48,720 nt of DNA from Streptomyces hiroshimensis (lineage in GTDB: Bacteria > Actinomycetota > Actinomycetes > Streptomycetales > Streptomycetaceae). The first letter of the stretch is position 1. Every line of letters starts with the position of its first letter. Location of the stretch: NCBI RefSeq assembly GCF_014650335.1, contig NZ_BMUT01000002.1:1-48720 (forward strand). The letters run 5' to 3'. Shown here piece after piece: positions 26,664 to 35,279 of the stretch. The translations under genes were made by a program, and so were the position numbers. Below the pieces are notes generated by a model that was given only the letters and a program-made list of their open reading frames with translations, did not search any database and was not told the origin of the DNA.

Positions 26664-28170
26664 GCGTGCGGCCCCGCCCGGGGCCGCGCGCCCGGCCCGC
26701 GCAGCGGCCCGACGGCCCGTCGTCGTCGCCGTCCTGCTGCTGGCCGTCCTCCTGCTGCTGATGACCGTGCGGCTGCCCTGGTCCGGAGATCTCGGCATGC
26801 ACGCGGCTGTCCTCGAACGGCTGCGCGCCGACCCCCTCCACCCCGGCAACCCCCTGGTCGACGCCCCGACCCCGAGCCCCTACTACTCGCCGTGGACGGT
26901 CCTGCTCGCGCTCACCGGATCGGCGACCGGCTGGGGCACCTTCACCGTGCTGCGCCTGGGGGCACTCGCCGGGCTCGCCCTCCTCGGCACGGGCGTCCAC
27001 GCCTTCGTGCGGACGTTCACGCGCAGCAGGACGGCGGTGCCGCTGGCGGTGCTGTGCCTGCTCCTGCTGTACGGAGTGAGGCTTTTCGCGTGGAGCGGCG
27101 TCCTCGGGCTCACCTCGATTTCGCTCACTCTCGCCTATCCGAGCACGTTCGCCTTCGGCATGGCCTTCCACCTGTGGGCGCTGCTGCGGCGTGCCCTGGC
27201 CGCGGCCTGGGGTACGGCGGCCTTCCTGGGGCTCGGGCTGCTGCTCGCCGGGATCCTGCTCACCCATCAGTTCACGGGCGCCGTCGCGGTGCTCGGCGCC
27301 GCCGCGGTGCTGCTCGGCGCGCGGCCGTGGCCGGGGCGGGCGGTGTGGCTGCGGGTGGCCGCCGCGTGCGCCCTGGCCGCCGCGGTGCTCGCCTGCTGGC
27401 CGTACTACGCGTTCTTCTCCCTGCTCGGCACGGGCGGTCTGGATGACATCCACCGGCCGCTCTACGACCACCTCGCGACGAAGTTCTGCCTGGCCGGCCT
27501 CGGCGTGGCCGCGCTCGCGCTGCGGGCCCGGCGCGACCGCCGCGACCCGCTGGTGATCTTCTTCGGGCTGGGGCTCGCCGTCTTCGCGGCCGGCGGTCTG
27601 AGCGGCCATCAGGCGTGGGGCAGGATCCTGCCCGCCGTCCTCGTCCCCGCGCAGCTCGCCCTCGCTCTGGAGGCCGCCTCCGGCGGCCGCCGGGTTCGGG
27701 CGGCGCTCGTCCCGCTGACGGCGGTCGCCCTCTTGGCGGGCGCGTGGACGCAGGCGGGGGTGCTCACGTACGTCCTGCGCCCCCAGGCGCTTCCGCCCGT
27801 CCTGCGCCACCTCCACACCGTCGCGCTCTGGCCACGGTTCACCTGGGCGGCGCGTGAAGTGCCCGCGCGGCAGACGGTGATGACCGACAACTACTACGCG
27901 CTGCGGATGCTGCCCGCCTACGGGCCGTACACCGTCGCCCCCGCCTACCCCGACGTCTTCCTCCCCGACGCGGCACGCCGCCGCGCCGCGACCCGCCGCT
28001 ACTTCGCCCCGGCCACCTCCCGGGCCGAGCGGCTCGGCATCCTCAAGGAGTACCGCGTGCGCTGGGTCCTGCAGAAGAACGGCGGCCCGGGCCTGGACCG
28101 GGGCGATCCCGCCCTGCGCCGGACCGTCCGGGGCCCGGCCGGGTTCGTCCTCTCCGAGGTCGCGCCGTGA
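26638..28170 (+). CDS. Polytopic GT-C-like membrane protein (probable glycosyltransferase)
   Basis: The 510-residue product has about eleven to twelve hydrophobic segments and a C-terminal extracytoplasmic domain (about 385-510, VMTDNYYALRMLPAYGP onward). The first loop contains GDLGMHAAVLERL (50-62) with D51 in the position of the GT-C catalytic aspartate. I do not recognise a named family. GTG 26638 lies inside the preceding gene (26-bp overlap) with GAGG about seven bases upstream. The stop overlaps the next start as GTGA. Context suggests transfer of a polyprenol-linked sugar outside the cell. Confidence 0.75.
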   Translation: MLPVTVPAERAAPPGAARPARAAARRPVVVAVLLLAVLLLLMTVRLPWSGDLGMHAAVLERLRADPLHPGNPLVDAPTPSPYYSPWTVLLALTGSATGWGTFTVLRLGALAGLALLGTGVHAFVRTFTRSRTAVPLAVLCLLLLYGVRLFAWSGVLGLTSISLTLAYPSTFAFGMAFHLWALLRRALAAAWGTAAFLGLGLLLAGILLTHQFTGAVAVLGAAAVLLGARPWPGRAVWLRVAAACALAAAVLACWPYYAFFSLLGTGGLDDIHRPLYDHLATKFCLAGLGVAALALRARRDRRDPLVIFFGLGLAVFAAGGLSGHQAWGRILPAVLVPAQLALALEAASGGRRVRAALVPLTAVALLAGAWTQAGVLTYVLRPQALPPVLRHLHTVALWPRFTWAAREVPARQTVMTDNYYALRMLPAYGPYTVAPAYPDVFLPDAARRRAATRRYFAPATSRAERLGILKEYRVRWVLQKNGGPGLDRGDPALRRTVRGPAGFVLSEVAP

Positions 28171-29474
28171 GCGCCAAGAGCGCCGCGAGTGACGCGAGCG
28201 CCGTGACGACGCCCGCCGCGAGCCGCCCCGACGCCCTCGGGAGGTGGCTGCGCGGGCGGGCTCCCTGGCCGGTGCTGCTCGCCGCGCTGCTCGTGCTCGC
28301 GCTGGACGTCGTGCGCGTGGTGCAGGGCCCCCGGACGCCCGGGATAGACAACGCGGTGGTCGTACGGGCGGCGCGGGCGCTGCTCGACGGCGGCTCGCCG
28401 TACGCGGACAAACGGTTCCTCTATCTGCCGGGCGCGGTGTTCGCCGCGGTCCCCGAGACCGTGTTCGGCAACGAAGCGCTGGCCAGGGCGGTGCCCGTCG
28501 TCACCGCGCTGCTCGTCCTCGCCGGGGTCGTGCTCGCCCTGCGGATCTTCGGGGTGCGGGCCGACAGCCGGCTCGCGGCGGGCGTCGTCGCGGCGCTCGG
28601 CGTCTTCGAGCCCTTCCACGGCGTCGTCTACCTCGGCAACTGGACGGCCCTGTCGGCCGTCGCCTTCCCCGCCGCCCTGCTGCTCGCCCACCGCGGGCGC
28701 TGGTGTGCGGCCGGGGCGGTGGTGGGCGCGGCGGTGGCGCTGAAGCCGATGCTTGTGCCGGTGCTGCTGCTGTTCGTGTTCGCCCGCCGGTGGCGGGCGC
28801 TGGCCTGGGCCGTGGGCGTTCCCGCGGCCGTGTCGCTGGCGGCGGCCCTGGCCATGCCGCGGCCCGGGCTGTTCTTCACCCGGACGCTGCCGTTCCTGAT
28901 GCGGGGCCAGGACGCGTACGCCCGCCCGTTCGACGCTGCGTGGCCGTCCGTCCTTCCCCGGCTCGGGGTGCCGCAGACGCCGGCCCTCGTGCTCGCGGCC
29001 GGCGCGGCGGTCGCGGTCCTGCTGTGCGCGCGCCTGCGGTGGCGGGCCGGCGGGGATCCGGCCCTGCGGCTGGTGGAGTGCGCGTCGCTGCTGATGCTCG
29101 CGGCGTTCCTGGTGTCACGGCCGTCGTTCCAGCACTACATGCTGGTGGTGCTGCCTTCGCTCGCCGCTTCGCTGGTGGTGCGCGCCGCGGCGGCACGCTC
29201 GGTCTGGCTGTGGCTGCCGCTGCTGCCGGAGGCCGCCGGAGTCTCGTGGCCGTACCTGGAGACGGCCCGCAGGCACGCCTTCCGCGACGTCGTACTGATC
29301 ACCGGGGTGACCGCGGCCCTGGCCCTGCACGCCTGGCGCACCCGCTCGGACCCCTCGGGGGAGGTGACTGTCAGTGCCCGCGTCTACGCTTTGAGTAATC
29401 GTGAATCCGTCCGCGCGGATGACGGGCCGCCCGAGCGTGCCCGCGATGTGCCGGACCGCACCGAGACGAGGTGA
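28167..29474 (+). CDS. GT87-like membrane mannosyltransferase (DUF2029)
   Basis: The 435-residue product has about nine to ten membrane segments. PGIDNAVVVRAARALLDGGS with D61, the FLYLP motif (84-88) and an LKP motif in a mid-protein helix region match the GT87/DUF2029 group, which includes mycobacterial PimE-type alpha-1,2-mannosyltransferases using polyprenol-phosphate-mannose. The last 50 or so residues are charged and probably cytoplasmic. It starts by a GTGA overlap with the upstream gene and ends by another with the downstream one, so translation is coupled through the operon. Confidence 0.78.
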   Translation: MSAKSAASDASAVTTPAASRPDALGRWLRGRAPWPVLLAALLVLALDVVRVVQGPRTPGIDNAVVVRAARALLDGGSPYADKRFLYLPGAVFAAVPETVFGNEALARAVPVVTALLVLAGVVLALRIFGVRADSRLAAGVVAALGVFEPFHGVVYLGNWTALSAVAFPAALLLAHRGRWCAAGAVVGAAVALKPMLVPVLLLFVFARRWRALAWAVGVPAAVSLAAALAMPRPGLFFTRTLPFLMRGQDAYARPFDAAWPSVLPRLGVPQTPALVLAAGAAVAVLLCARLRWRAGGDPALRLVECASLLMLAAFLVSRPSFQHYMLVVLPSLAASLVVRAAAARSVWLWLPLLPEAAGVSWPYLETARRHAFRDVVLITGVTAALALHAWRTRSDPSGEVTVSARVYALSNRESVRADDGPPERARDVPDRTETR

Positions 29475-32326
29475 CCGTGACCGCCGCACATCCCGCCCCC
29501 GGCCCCGATGTCAGCGTCGTCGTGATCGTCCACAACGACGCCGACCGCCTGCCGCGCGCCGTGCGGTCGGTCCTCGCCCAGTCCCTGCGCAACCTCGAAG
29601 TGATCATCGTCGACGACTGCTCGACGGACGGCACCTTCGCGACCGCCGAGCGCCTCACCACCGCCGATCCCCGCGTGCGGCTCATCCGGCTGCCCGTCAA
29701 CAGCGGCGGCTGCGGCACCCCGCGCAACGCCGGGATCGACGCGGCCCGCGCCCCCCACCTCATGTTCCTCGACAGCGACGACGAACTGCCGTACCACGCC
29801 TGCAAGTCCCTGCTGCTCACCGCCGAGGAGACCGGCGCCGACCTCGTCACCGGCGAGGTCACCCGCCTCTTCGAGGAATCCGGCACCACCGGCCTGTGGT
29901 ACCCCGAGCTCTTCGGGGACGTGCGCGTGGTCCACGGCATCCGCTCCGCCCCCGAGTTCTTCCTCGACCACCTCTCCACCAACAAGCTCTACCGCGCGGA
30001 CTTCCTCGCCCGACACGGCCTCCGCTTCCCGGAGGACATGCACTACGAGGACCAGCTCTTCACCGCCCGCGCCCTCACCCTCGCCCGCACCTTCGCCGTC
30101 GTCCCCTGGCCCGTCTACACCTGGCGGCTCGCCGCCGACCCCGCCACGCTCTCCATCTCCTCCAGCCGCCACAAGCTGCGCAACGCCGTCGACCGCATCA
30201 AGGCCGCCCGGCTCGTCGACGCCTTCCTGGAGGAGTCCGGCAACGCCGCCCTGCGCCCCGCGAAGGACGAGAAGTTCCTCCGCCACGACTTCCGCCTCTA
30301 CCTCGGCGACCTCCCCTTCCGCGACCCCGAGTGGATCGCCGGCTTCGCCGCCGCCGTCACCCCCTACCTCGCGGAGATCGCCCCCGAGGCCCTCGCCGCC
30401 ATGCCCCGCGAACAGCAGATCTGTCAGTTCCTGCTGTGCGCCGGGCGGTACGAGGAGGCCGCCGAGTGCGCCCGCACCCTCGACCGGCCCCGGCTCGCCC
30501 CGCGCCACGTCGTCCGCGAGGCCGGCCGCACGTACTGGGGCCTGTCCCTGCCGCTGAACGCCGAGGAGGCCGCCGGCCTCGACATCACCGCCTGGCGCCT
30601 GGACGACCAGCCCTTCGCCGCGGGCCCCCTGCGCCACGAGGTGGCGGAAGTCGCCCCCGACGGGCCGCTCCTGCGGATCCGGCTGCGCACCTACGACCCC
30701 GCCCTGCTGCTCAGCGCGCCGAGCCCGCTCGGCGCCGAGCTGCGCATCGCCACCACCGGGGAGCCGCTGGCCGTGCCCTTCGCGTACGACCCCGCCACGC
30801 CCGGTGAGGGCGGCCGCTTCGCCTACCGCACCGCCGAGGCCGTCCTCGACCTGCGCCGCGTCCCCCTCGGCCCCAAGGGCTTCCGCGGCCGCAGACACCC
30901 CGTCGTCGCCCTCGAACGCCTCGGCCTCACCCGCACCGACCCGCTGCTGGCCCCCGCGGGCCTCACCGCGCTGCAGGCGAGGATCCCCCGGCGCGGCCTG
31001 CTCGCCGCCCACACCGTGCGCGTGGCCTGCGAGGGGCACGGGGCCGGCCGGCTGGAGCTGACCTGGGAGCGCGCCGGAGCCCTCGGCCGGGCCGAGGCCG
31101 TGGCCGGTCAGCTGCAGCCCGTCCGCCGCGGCGTCCAGCGGCTCACCCGTCGCGTCACCGGCCCCCGCATCAAGGCCCTCACCTACCACGAGCTGCAGAA
31201 ACTCCCCGTGGACGACGGCCTCGTCGTCTTCGAGGCCCTGGAGGGCCGCGGCTATGCCGACAGCCCCCGCGCCATCCACGAGGAACTGCAGCGGCGCGGC
31301 CTGCCCCTGCGCGCCGTCTGGTCCTACTCCGGCAACCGCTCCTCCTACCCCGAGGGGCTCCCGCTGGTCCGCCGCGGCAGCTGGGAGTACGTCCACGCCC
31401 TCGCCCGCGCCCGCTACTGGGTCGACTCCCACGGCTTCCCCACGCTCTACGGCAAGCGCCCCGCCACCCGCTATCTGCAGACCTGGCACGGACAGGCCTT
31501 CAAGCACATGGGCTTCGACGTCCCCGAGCTGCGGCTGGCGAGCCCCGAGCGGCGGCAGCGGCACCGCGAGACGATCGACCGCTGGGACGCCCTCATCGCC
31601 CCCAGCGAGGAGTTCGAGCGCACCTTCGTCCGCGCCAACGGCTACACCGGCGAGCTCCTGCGCACCGGCCTGCCCCGCAACGACGACCTCGTCCGCTGGG
31701 ACGACCCCGGCCGCCGTGAGCGCGCCGCCGCCACCCGCGAGCGCCTGCAGATCCCCGACGGCCGCCGCGTCCTGCTCTACGCCCCCACCTTCCGCGACGG
31801 CGCGCGCGGCAGCGGCGAGTCCGTCCGGGCCGACCTGGCCGAGCTCGTGCGCTACCTCGGCGACGAATGGACGTTCGTCGTCCGCCCGCACTACTACGAG
31901 CGCTACACCGTCCCCCGCGAGCTCGGCCACGCCGTGCGCGACGGCCGCGACTTCCCCGACCTCAACGACCTCCTGCTCGCCTCCGACGCCCTCCTCACGG
32001 ACTACTCGTCCCTGATGTTCGACTACGCCAACCTCGGCCGCCCCATCCTGTTCTTCACCGACGACTACGAGCACTACCGCGCCACCGCCCGCGGCACCTA
32101 CTACGACCTGCCCGACATCGCGCCCGGCCCGATGCTCGCCACCACCGACCGGCTCATCGCCGCCCTGCGCGACCTGAAGGCGGTGCAGGAGGAGTGGGCC
32201 GGGGCCTACGCCCGCTTCCGGGAGCGGTTCAACCCCTACGAGACGGGCAAGTCGAGCGAGGCCGTGGTGGACCTGTTCTTCGCGCGGGCCTTCGCCGGGT
32301 CCCCCACAGGGGGCGAGGCCCGGTGA
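29471..32326 (+). CDS. GT2-TagF fusion: glycosyltransferase plus glycerophosphotransferase-type polymerase
   Basis: The 951-residue product joins two enzymes. Residues 14 to about 260 are a GT2 domain (VVDDCSTDGT; metal motif DSD at 101-103; YEDQLF). Residues 260-560 are a mixed linker with beta-rich segments. Residues about 580-930 are a CDP-glycerol glycerophosphotransferase (TagB/TagF) domain with TWHGQ (H673), RPHYYER (H807), TDYSS (843-847) and LGRPILFF, all expected active-site elements. It probably builds a wall polymer with phosphodiester-linked repeats, alternating sugar and polyol-phosphate transfer. No membrane helix is present. GTG 29471 overlaps the previous stop; the end overlaps the next GTG. 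Confidence 0.88.
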   Translation: MTVTAAHPAPGPDVSVVVIVHNDADRLPRAVRSVLAQSLRNLEVIIVDDCSTDGTFATAERLTTADPRVRLIRLPVNSGGCGTPRNAGIDAARAPHLMFLDSDDELPYHACKSLLLTAEETGADLVTGEVTRLFEESGTTGLWYPELFGDVRVVHGIRSAPEFFLDHLSTNKLYRADFLARHGLRFPEDMHYEDQLFTARALTLARTFAVVPWPVYTWRLAADPATLSISSSRHKLRNAVDRIKAARLVDAFLEESGNAALRPAKDEKFLRHDFRLYLGDLPFRDPEWIAGFAAAVTPYLAEIAPEALAAMPREQQICQFLLCAGRYEEAAECARTLDRPRLAPRHVVREAGRTYWGLSLPLNAEEAAGLDITAWRLDDQPFAAGPLRHEVAEVAPDGPLLRIRLRTYDPALLLSAPSPLGAELRIATTGEPLAVPFAYDPATPGEGGRFAYRTAEAVLDLRRVPLGPKGFRGRRHPVVALERLGLTRTDPLLAPAGLTALQARIPRRGLLAAHTVRVACEGHGAGRLELTWERAGALGRAEAVAGQLQPVRRGVQRLTRRVTGPRIKALTYHELQKLPVDDGLVVFEALEGRGYADSPRAIHEELQRRGLPLRAVWSYSGNRSSYPEGLPLVRRGSWEYVHALARARYWVDSHGFPTLYGKRPATRYLQTWHGQAFKHMGFDVPELRLASPERRQRHRETIDRWDALIAPSEEFERTFVRANGYTGELLRTGLPRNDDLVRWDDPGRRERAAATRERLQIPDGRRVLLYAPTFRDGARGSGESVRADLAELVRYLGDEWTFVVRPHYYERYTVPRELGHAVRDGRDFPDLNDLLLASDALLTDYSSLMFDYANLGRPILFFTDDYEHYRATARGTYYDLPDIAPGPMLATTDRLIAALRDLKAVQEEWAGAYARFRERFNPYETGKSSEAVVDLFFARAFAGSPTGGEAR

Positions 32327-33465
32327 AGCGGCGCAACCTCTTCCTCGTCGGGATCGACGTCGACTCCATGGGCGGCTCGCAGCGCGTGCTGCACACGCTC
32401 GCCCAGGGCTTCGCCGAGCGCGGCCACCGCGTCGAGCTCATCGGCATCCGCCCCAGCCCGGAGCCCCACACCTTCCTCGCCGCCCCCGCCTACCGCCGCA
32501 CCACCCTCTACCGCACCCCGCCCCCGCCCGCCTGGCGCGCCCGGTCGTTCGCCGAGCGGCTGAGCCCCGCGCGGCTGAGGTCGGCGCGCGCCGAGCGGCA
32601 GGAGCGGGAGCGGGCACGGGAGCGGCTGGCCCGCCGGTTCGCAGCCGTCCGCGACGGCATGGTCGTCATCGGCTCGCCCTGGGCGGCCGTGTGGCTGCAG
32701 GCCGTCGAGTGGTCCCACCTCAAGGGCATCGGGCAGTACCACGAGTCCTTCCACCAGGCCTGCACCTCCGAGAACCTCCAGCTGATCCTGCGGCACTACC
32801 CGGCCCTGGAGAAGGCGGTGTTCCTCAGCGAGCCGGACGCCGCCGAGTTCCGGCGCCGCCGGCTGCCCAACGCCGCCGTCCTGCCCAACCCCCTGCCCTT
32901 CGCCCCCGCCGGCCGGGCCTCCCTGGACACCCGGCGCGTCGGCGCGGTCGGCCGCCTGGAGGCCGTCAAACGCCTGGACCGGCTGCTCGACGCCTTCGCC
33001 GCGGCCTCCGCCGCACAGCCGGACTGGGAGCTGCACCTCTTCGGCGACGGCCCGCTGGAACAGGAGCTGCGCGCCCGGGCCGACCGCCTGGGCATCGCCG
33101 GTCGCGTCCACTTCCGCGGCAGCGTGCGCGACATGGCCGCCGCCTACCGCGAGCTCTCCGTCGTCGCCCTCACCAGCGAGCGCGAAGGCCGCCCCATGGC
33201 GCTCGCCGAGGCCTCCGCGCTCGGCGTCCCCTGCGTGAGCTTCGACCTGTCGGGCGGCGTCCGCGAACTGGTGCGCCACGGCCGCACGGGCACGCTCGTG
33301 CCTCCCGGCGAGGCCGGGGCCTTCGCCGCCGCGCTCGGAGAGCTCATGGCGGACGGCGCCCTCCGCGAGCGTTACGGCTGCGCCGCGCGTGAGCACGTCT
33401 CGCCGCTGCGGTTGCCTGCCGTGCTTGACCGGTGGGAAGCCCTGTTCGAGGAGATCGACCGCTAG
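32323..33465 (+). CDS. GT4-family glycosyltransferase
   Basis: The 380-residue product has a GT-B fold with the N-terminal GGSQ loop (17-20), the domain-2 opening RVGAVGRLEAVKRLDRLL, and the EX7E motif E288...E296 in EGRPMALAEASALG, all typical of GT4 retaining enzymes (mannosyl or glucosyl transfer from a nucleotide sugar). The true start is GTG 32323, overlapping the upstream stop as GTGA; the open frame extends further upstream only as a shadow within the fusion gene. It is the last gene of the operon and is followed by a compact hairpin shared with the convergent GT2 gene. Confidence 0.9.
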   Translation: MKRRNLFLVGIDVDSMGGSQRVLHTLAQGFAERGHRVELIGIRPSPEPHTFLAAPAYRRTTLYRTPPPPAWRARSFAERLSPARLRSARAERQERERARERLARRFAAVRDGMVVIGSPWAAVWLQAVEWSHLKGIGQYHESFHQACTSENLQLILRHYPALEKAVFLSEPDAAEFRRRRLPNAAVLPNPLPFAPAGRASLDTRRVGAVGRLEAVKRLDRLLDAFAAASAAQPDWELHLFGDGPLEQELRARADRLGIAGRVHFRGSVRDMAAAYRELSVVALTSEREGRPMALAEASALGVPCVSFDLSGGVRELVRHGRTGTLVPPGEAGAFAAALGELMADGALRERYGCAAREHVSPLRLPAVLDRWEALFEEIDR

Positions 33466-33533
33466 CCGATGTCAGGGGGGAGCATGAGCATGAAGCTTGA
33501 CTGCGGGTTGTCCGGGGCTGGGCGCGCAGTTCC

Positions 33534-33555
33534 CCGCGCCCCTTTCGGGGCGCGG
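33534..33555. terminator. Convergent-gene hairpin of common Streptomyces type
   Basis: CCGCGCCCC (33534-33542) and GGGGCGCGG (33547-33555) pair across TTTC. The preceding GCGCAGTTCCCCGCGCCCC is a motif I recall recurring in many Streptomyces intergenic regions between convergent genes. Confidence 0.65.
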
Positions 33556-33567
33556 TGGCCCGGCCTG

Positions 33568-35178
33568 TCAGCGGCGCGCCACCGCCCACGCGCCGCGTGC
33601 GCCCGATGCCAGCCGCAGCGCCAGCGAGCCGTTCACCGTGGCGTAGGGCCGGGCCAGCAGCATGCCGTGACGGAGGCTCGGCAGGGCCGCGCGGTGCAGC
33701 CCGCCGCCCACGGCCCGGACAGTCGTGCGGAACGCCCCGCCCGCGCACTGCACCCGTACGCGCACGTCCCACGTCTGCGGCGGGGCCGCGCCGTCGCGGA
33801 GGTCGCAGCCCGCGAGCACCGTCAGGGGGAGGACGACGCGCGCGGTCCAGGCCGTGCCCTCGTCCGTCAGCGGCACGGCGCGCCGCAGCACCGGCCCGCC
33901 GTCCCTGCGGCGCAGCTCGACCTCCGCGGTCTCCGGCCGGATGGTGGCCAGCCGCCCGTAGAGGTCGTGGACGCGCAGCCGCAGCCGGGCGCGGGCCCGG
34001 GCCGCGAGACGCAGTTCGGCGTCCACGGTCACCGGCAGGTGGTGCGGCGGCACGGCCTCCGGTCCGAGGACGCCGTCCAGCGCGGCCCCGGGCAGGTCCG
34101 CCGACCAGACGGGGACGGCGTCCTCCTCCGCGTACGGCGGCAGCAGCCGTGCCGGCCGGGCGGCGAGCTGGGCCAGCCGCTCCAGGTCGCGCGGGGCCTC
34201 CGCGGCCAGCACGACCCGGGCGATCCAGCGGGCCGGCGGCCGGGCGGCGCCCAGCTCGGCCTCTTCGTAGGCGGCGAGGTAGCCGCGGGTCACGCGCCAC
34301 CACGCGTGCCGGTAGCCGGCGCTGCGCAGGGGCAGTTCGCGTACGTACATCCGCAGGTCGTGGTCGAGGAACTTCACCCGGGCGGCGCGGGCGAGGGGCT
34401 TGCTGCCCGCGTCGAGGAAGACGTCGACGCTGCGCCGGTGGGCGGCCACGCGCGCCTGCCAGTTGGCGATGCGCTCGCGGTCCAGGGAGATGGAGGGCGC
34501 GGCGGCGTCGCGCCGCACGTGCCAGATGTAGACGGTGTCGGTGACGGTCGCCACGCGCGGCGCGGCCGCCATGACCCGGGCCGTGAAGACGAAGTCCTCG
34601 TAGACGAAGCGGCCTTCGGGGAAGGCGATGCCGTGCGCGGTGAGGAAGTCGCGCGCGTAGAGCTTGTTGACGCACAAAGTGTCGCGCAGGAGCGCCGGGC
34701 GGGCCTCGGGGCTGCTGTGCACGGCGGCCCGCCGGTAGAGGGCGGGCTGCCAGCCGGTGTCGCGCCGCTGGGGGAGTTCGCGGCGCACGCACAGGCCGGC
34801 CGCCACGGGGGCGCGGTGGCGCAGGGCGGCGCCGAGGAGGGCGTCGGCGGCGCCGTCGGGCAGGGTGTCGTCGCTGTCGAGGAACATCACGTACGGGGCG
34901 GTGGCGGCCCGTACGCCGTCGTTGCGGGGGGTGCCGCAGCCGCCGCTGTTGGCCGCGCGGTGGATGACGCGCAGGCGCGGGTCACCGTCGGCCAGCTCGT
35001 CGAGGATCGCGGCGGTGCCGTCGGTGGAGGCGTCGTCGACGGCGATGACCTCGGCTACGGCCGGCCCCTGGGCGAGTGCGGAGCGGACGGCGTCGCGGAT
35101 GTGGCCGGCGTCGTTGAACCCGATGACGATGACGCCGACCTGCGCGGTGGGCAGGGTTCCGCTCTCGTTCACTGTCAC
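33568..35178 (-). CDS. GT2 glycosyltransferase, paralogue of the fusion protein's N-terminus
   Basis: The 536-residue product has an N-terminal GT2 domain (12 to about 250; VDDASTDGT, metal-binding DSDD at 101-104, YEDFVFTARV) and a C-terminal part (about 260-536) dominated by beta-type alternating sequence, perhaps a substrate-binding domain. The motif NSGGCGTPRN...FLDSDD falls at the same residue numbers (77-104) as in the GT2-TagF fusion, so the two are close paralogues, but this one lacks the TagF domain. The start is GTG 35178, with a second GTG two codons on; no strong ribosome site is visible, and the upstream DNA is A/T-rich. It is divergent from the GT39-like gene. Confidence 0.87.
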   Translation of the reverse strand: MTVNESGTLPTAQVGVIVIGFNDAGHIRDAVRSALAQGPAVAEVIAVDDASTDGTAAILDELADGDPRLRVIHRAANSGGCGTPRNDGVRAATAPYVMFLDSDDTLPDGAADALLGAALRHRAPVAAGLCVRRELPQRRDTGWQPALYRRAAVHSSPEARPALLRDTLCVNKLYARDFLTAHGIAFPEGRFVYEDFVFTARVMAAAPRVATVTDTVYIWHVRRDAAAPSISLDRERIANWQARVAAHRRSVDVFLDAGSKPLARAARVKFLDHDLRMYVRELPLRSAGYRHAWWRVTRGYLAAYEEAELGAARPPARWIARVVLAAEAPRDLERLAQLAARPARLLPPYAEEDAVPVWSADLPGAALDGVLGPEAVPPHHLPVTVDAELRLAARARARLRLRVHDLYGRLATIRPETAEVELRRRDGGPVLRRAVPLTDEGTAWTARVVLPLTVLAGCDLRDGAAPPQTWDVRVRVQCAGGAFRTTVRAVGGGLHRAALPSLRHGMLLARPYATVNGSLALRLASGARGAWAVARR

Positions 35179-35279
35179 GAAACACAGTTTTACCGATGAA
35201 TATGTATAAAGCGGGTCATTGGGAATTCCGGGTGTGGCCGGGTGTCCGGGTCCGTCAGGACCGGGGAGGGGACGGAGTG

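Noticed and set aside
35196..35279. Upstream ATG start for the GT39-like gene
   Set aside because: The 28 extra residues do not fit the family and no ribosome site precedes 35196, whereas a strong one precedes 35280.
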